Part shown: positions 14,550 to 15,354 of the stretch, one piece after another
How positions within the stretch are numbered: the first letter of the stretch is position 1
How the letters are laid out: every line of letters begins with the position of its first letter
Assembly: GCA_045612485.1 (NCBI GenBank)
Contig: JAZKZE010000073.1
Span: 1 to 15,354 of the forward strand
Direction of reading: 5' to 3'
Source of the DNA: RGIG5327 sp045612485
GTDB taxonomy: Bacteria; Verrucomicrobiota; Lentisphaeria; Victivallales; UBA1829
DNA: 15,354 nt
Notes under the pieces: generated by a model
Database searches by the model: none
Seen by the model: only the letters and a program-made list of their open reading frames with translations
Told to the model about the DNA's origin: nothing
Position numbers and translations under genes: made by a program

Positions 14550-15354
14550 TCAGAAACCGAAGATTTTAGGTGTTCCGCTGCAGGGGTAACAGTCAAAATA
14601 TTCCCTGTAGGTAAGTCCGTTGGCTGTATAGATCTTTATCCGCCCCACATTTTCTGCATGACCGTCATTGAAAAGAAGTTGAAGAGTTCTTCCAGAGTGG
14701 ACAAAGGCTTTACTGAATTCATCAGAGTGGGCACTTGCCGCACATTTGAGCATGGCAAGGGAGGAAGGCATTTTTACAGAACTTGTTTTGTAATAGTAGT
14801 TGACTTCATCACGGATCGTCACATACTTATCTTTACCGTTCAACTGTGCGCCCCCCTGTTTGCAGCTTGCCCGGTTGGAGATATTTACTGTAGCATAATT
14901 TCCGCCGTTTGTCCCGGGATTGAGTTTTGTTACATTAAGCTGTCTCTGGCAGGTGGCTTTTTTCTGGAGAGAAGCAAGATCCGGAAAAGCATTGTCCAGT
15001 CCTGCGTACTCTTTATTGGTACTCTGGTCACGGAAAAGAAGGATCCACCATTTCTGACTTTCCTTGCGGATCGTGGCAGCACCCAACCACCAGGATTTTT
15101 TTGCGTCCGTGTAGTTGTATATCACAAAGTAATTCTGTTTCAGATTGTTTTTACATTTTATGTCGTATGCCAGACCTCTTGCTTTGCTCAATGCCGGAAG
15201 CAGCATACTTGCCAGAATGGCGATGATGGCAATAACGACCAAAAGTTCAATCAGCGTGAACGCTGATTGGGTGAAGATGTGAAGGTGTGGAGAGTTTGCC
15301 TGCGGGAAACGTGAAGGGCGCCCTGACGGGGGTAAGGGTGTGCAGTTTTTATGG
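14550..15354 (-). CDS. Prepilin-type (type II secretion pseudopilin-like) protein, 5' end outside window
   Basis: 267 residues are visible and the frame is open at the right edge. After a leader of at least 31 residues (starting HKNCTPLPPSGRPSRF) comes QSA/FTLIELLVVIAIIAILAS, the prepilin-peptidase motif and hydrophobic helix, with Ala instead of the usual Gly before the cleavage site. The soluble part contains MLLPALSKARGLAYD and ends with FVHSGRTLQLLFNDGHAENVG, close to the H-X9-DG signature of planctomycete/Lentisphaerota pseudopilin-like proteins but with ten residues between His and DG. A start at TTG 15242 would cut off the FTLIEL motif, so the true start must be upstream, at or beyond the window edge. 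Such proteins are greatly expanded in this phylum and may act on the surface or in secretion; the specific role is unknown. Confidence 0.87.
   Translation of the reverse strand, partial: HKNCTPLPPSGRPSRFPQANSPHLHIFTQSAFTLIELLVVIAIIAILASMLLPALSKARGLAYDIKCKNNLKQNYFVIYNYTDAKKSWWLGAATIRKESQKWWILLFRDQSTNKEYAGLDNAFPDLASLQKKATCQRQLNVTKLNPGTNGGNYATVNISNRASCKQGGAQLNGKDKYVTIRDEVNYYYKTSSVKMPSSLAMLKCAASAHSDEFSKAFVHSGRTLQLLFNDGHAENVGRIKIYTANGLTYREYFDCYPCSGTPKIFGF
15248..15269. repeat. Perfect 9-bp inverted repeat in the prepilin motif codons
   Basis: CAATCAGCG and CGCTGATTG flank a four-base centre, a strong potential hairpin in the mRNA. It covers the codons for QSAFTLIE, exactly at the prepilin cleavage site. 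It may affect translation or may only reflect codon choice. Confidence 0.75.

Overview
The window looks like a chromosomal accessory region from a Lentisphaerota (Victivallis-like) bacterium. This is inferred from the gene mix: a prepilin-type protein with an FTLIEL...IAIIAILA helix, two secreted DUF4838 proteins, a GntR-LacI-type regulator, a GH127-type glycosidase and a giant AIDA-repeat protein. It is not proven by a marker gene. All seven genes lie on the minus strand. No tRNA, rRNA, CRISPR array or insertion sequence was seen, and no gap between genes exceeds about 105 bases.

Right to left, in the direction of transcription: (1) 15354-14550, a pseudopilin-like protein whose start lies just outside the window; (2) after an 83-base AT-rich gap with a strong ribosome binding site and a 10-bp direct repeat, a compact five-gene run at 14466-4764. 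It holds two paralogous exported DUF4838 proteins (818 and 943 aa), a GntR-type regulator with a sugar-binding effector domain, a cytoplasmic GH127-type beta-L-arabinofuranosidase-like enzyme, and a 10-TM EamA/DMT permease. Spacing is -1, 13, 44 and -4 bases, so this is very probably one operon. It reads as a carbohydrate-utilisation cluster: exported proteins bind or process a glycan, the permease moves a small product, the glycosidase works inside the cell, and the regulator senses a sugar.

(3) 4659-1 is one uninterrupted reading frame of 1553 codons that runs off the left edge. It encodes about fifty degenerate 18-19 residue AIDA-type repeats (57-bp period), interrupted by three copies of an approximately 112-residue module. 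It has its own promoter (TTGAAA-17-TATAGT with an extended -10), with the -35 box inside a T7/A7 palindrome. It starts directly in repeat sequence with no signal peptide. Several near-identical DNA blocks inside it show recent internal duplication or gene conversion.

The points most worth a second look are the leaderless giant repeat protein and its homopolymer-containing promoter, the pseudopilin with an unusually long leader next to a glycan operon, and the DUF4838 pair with an invariant WCxCxxC motif at identical positions.
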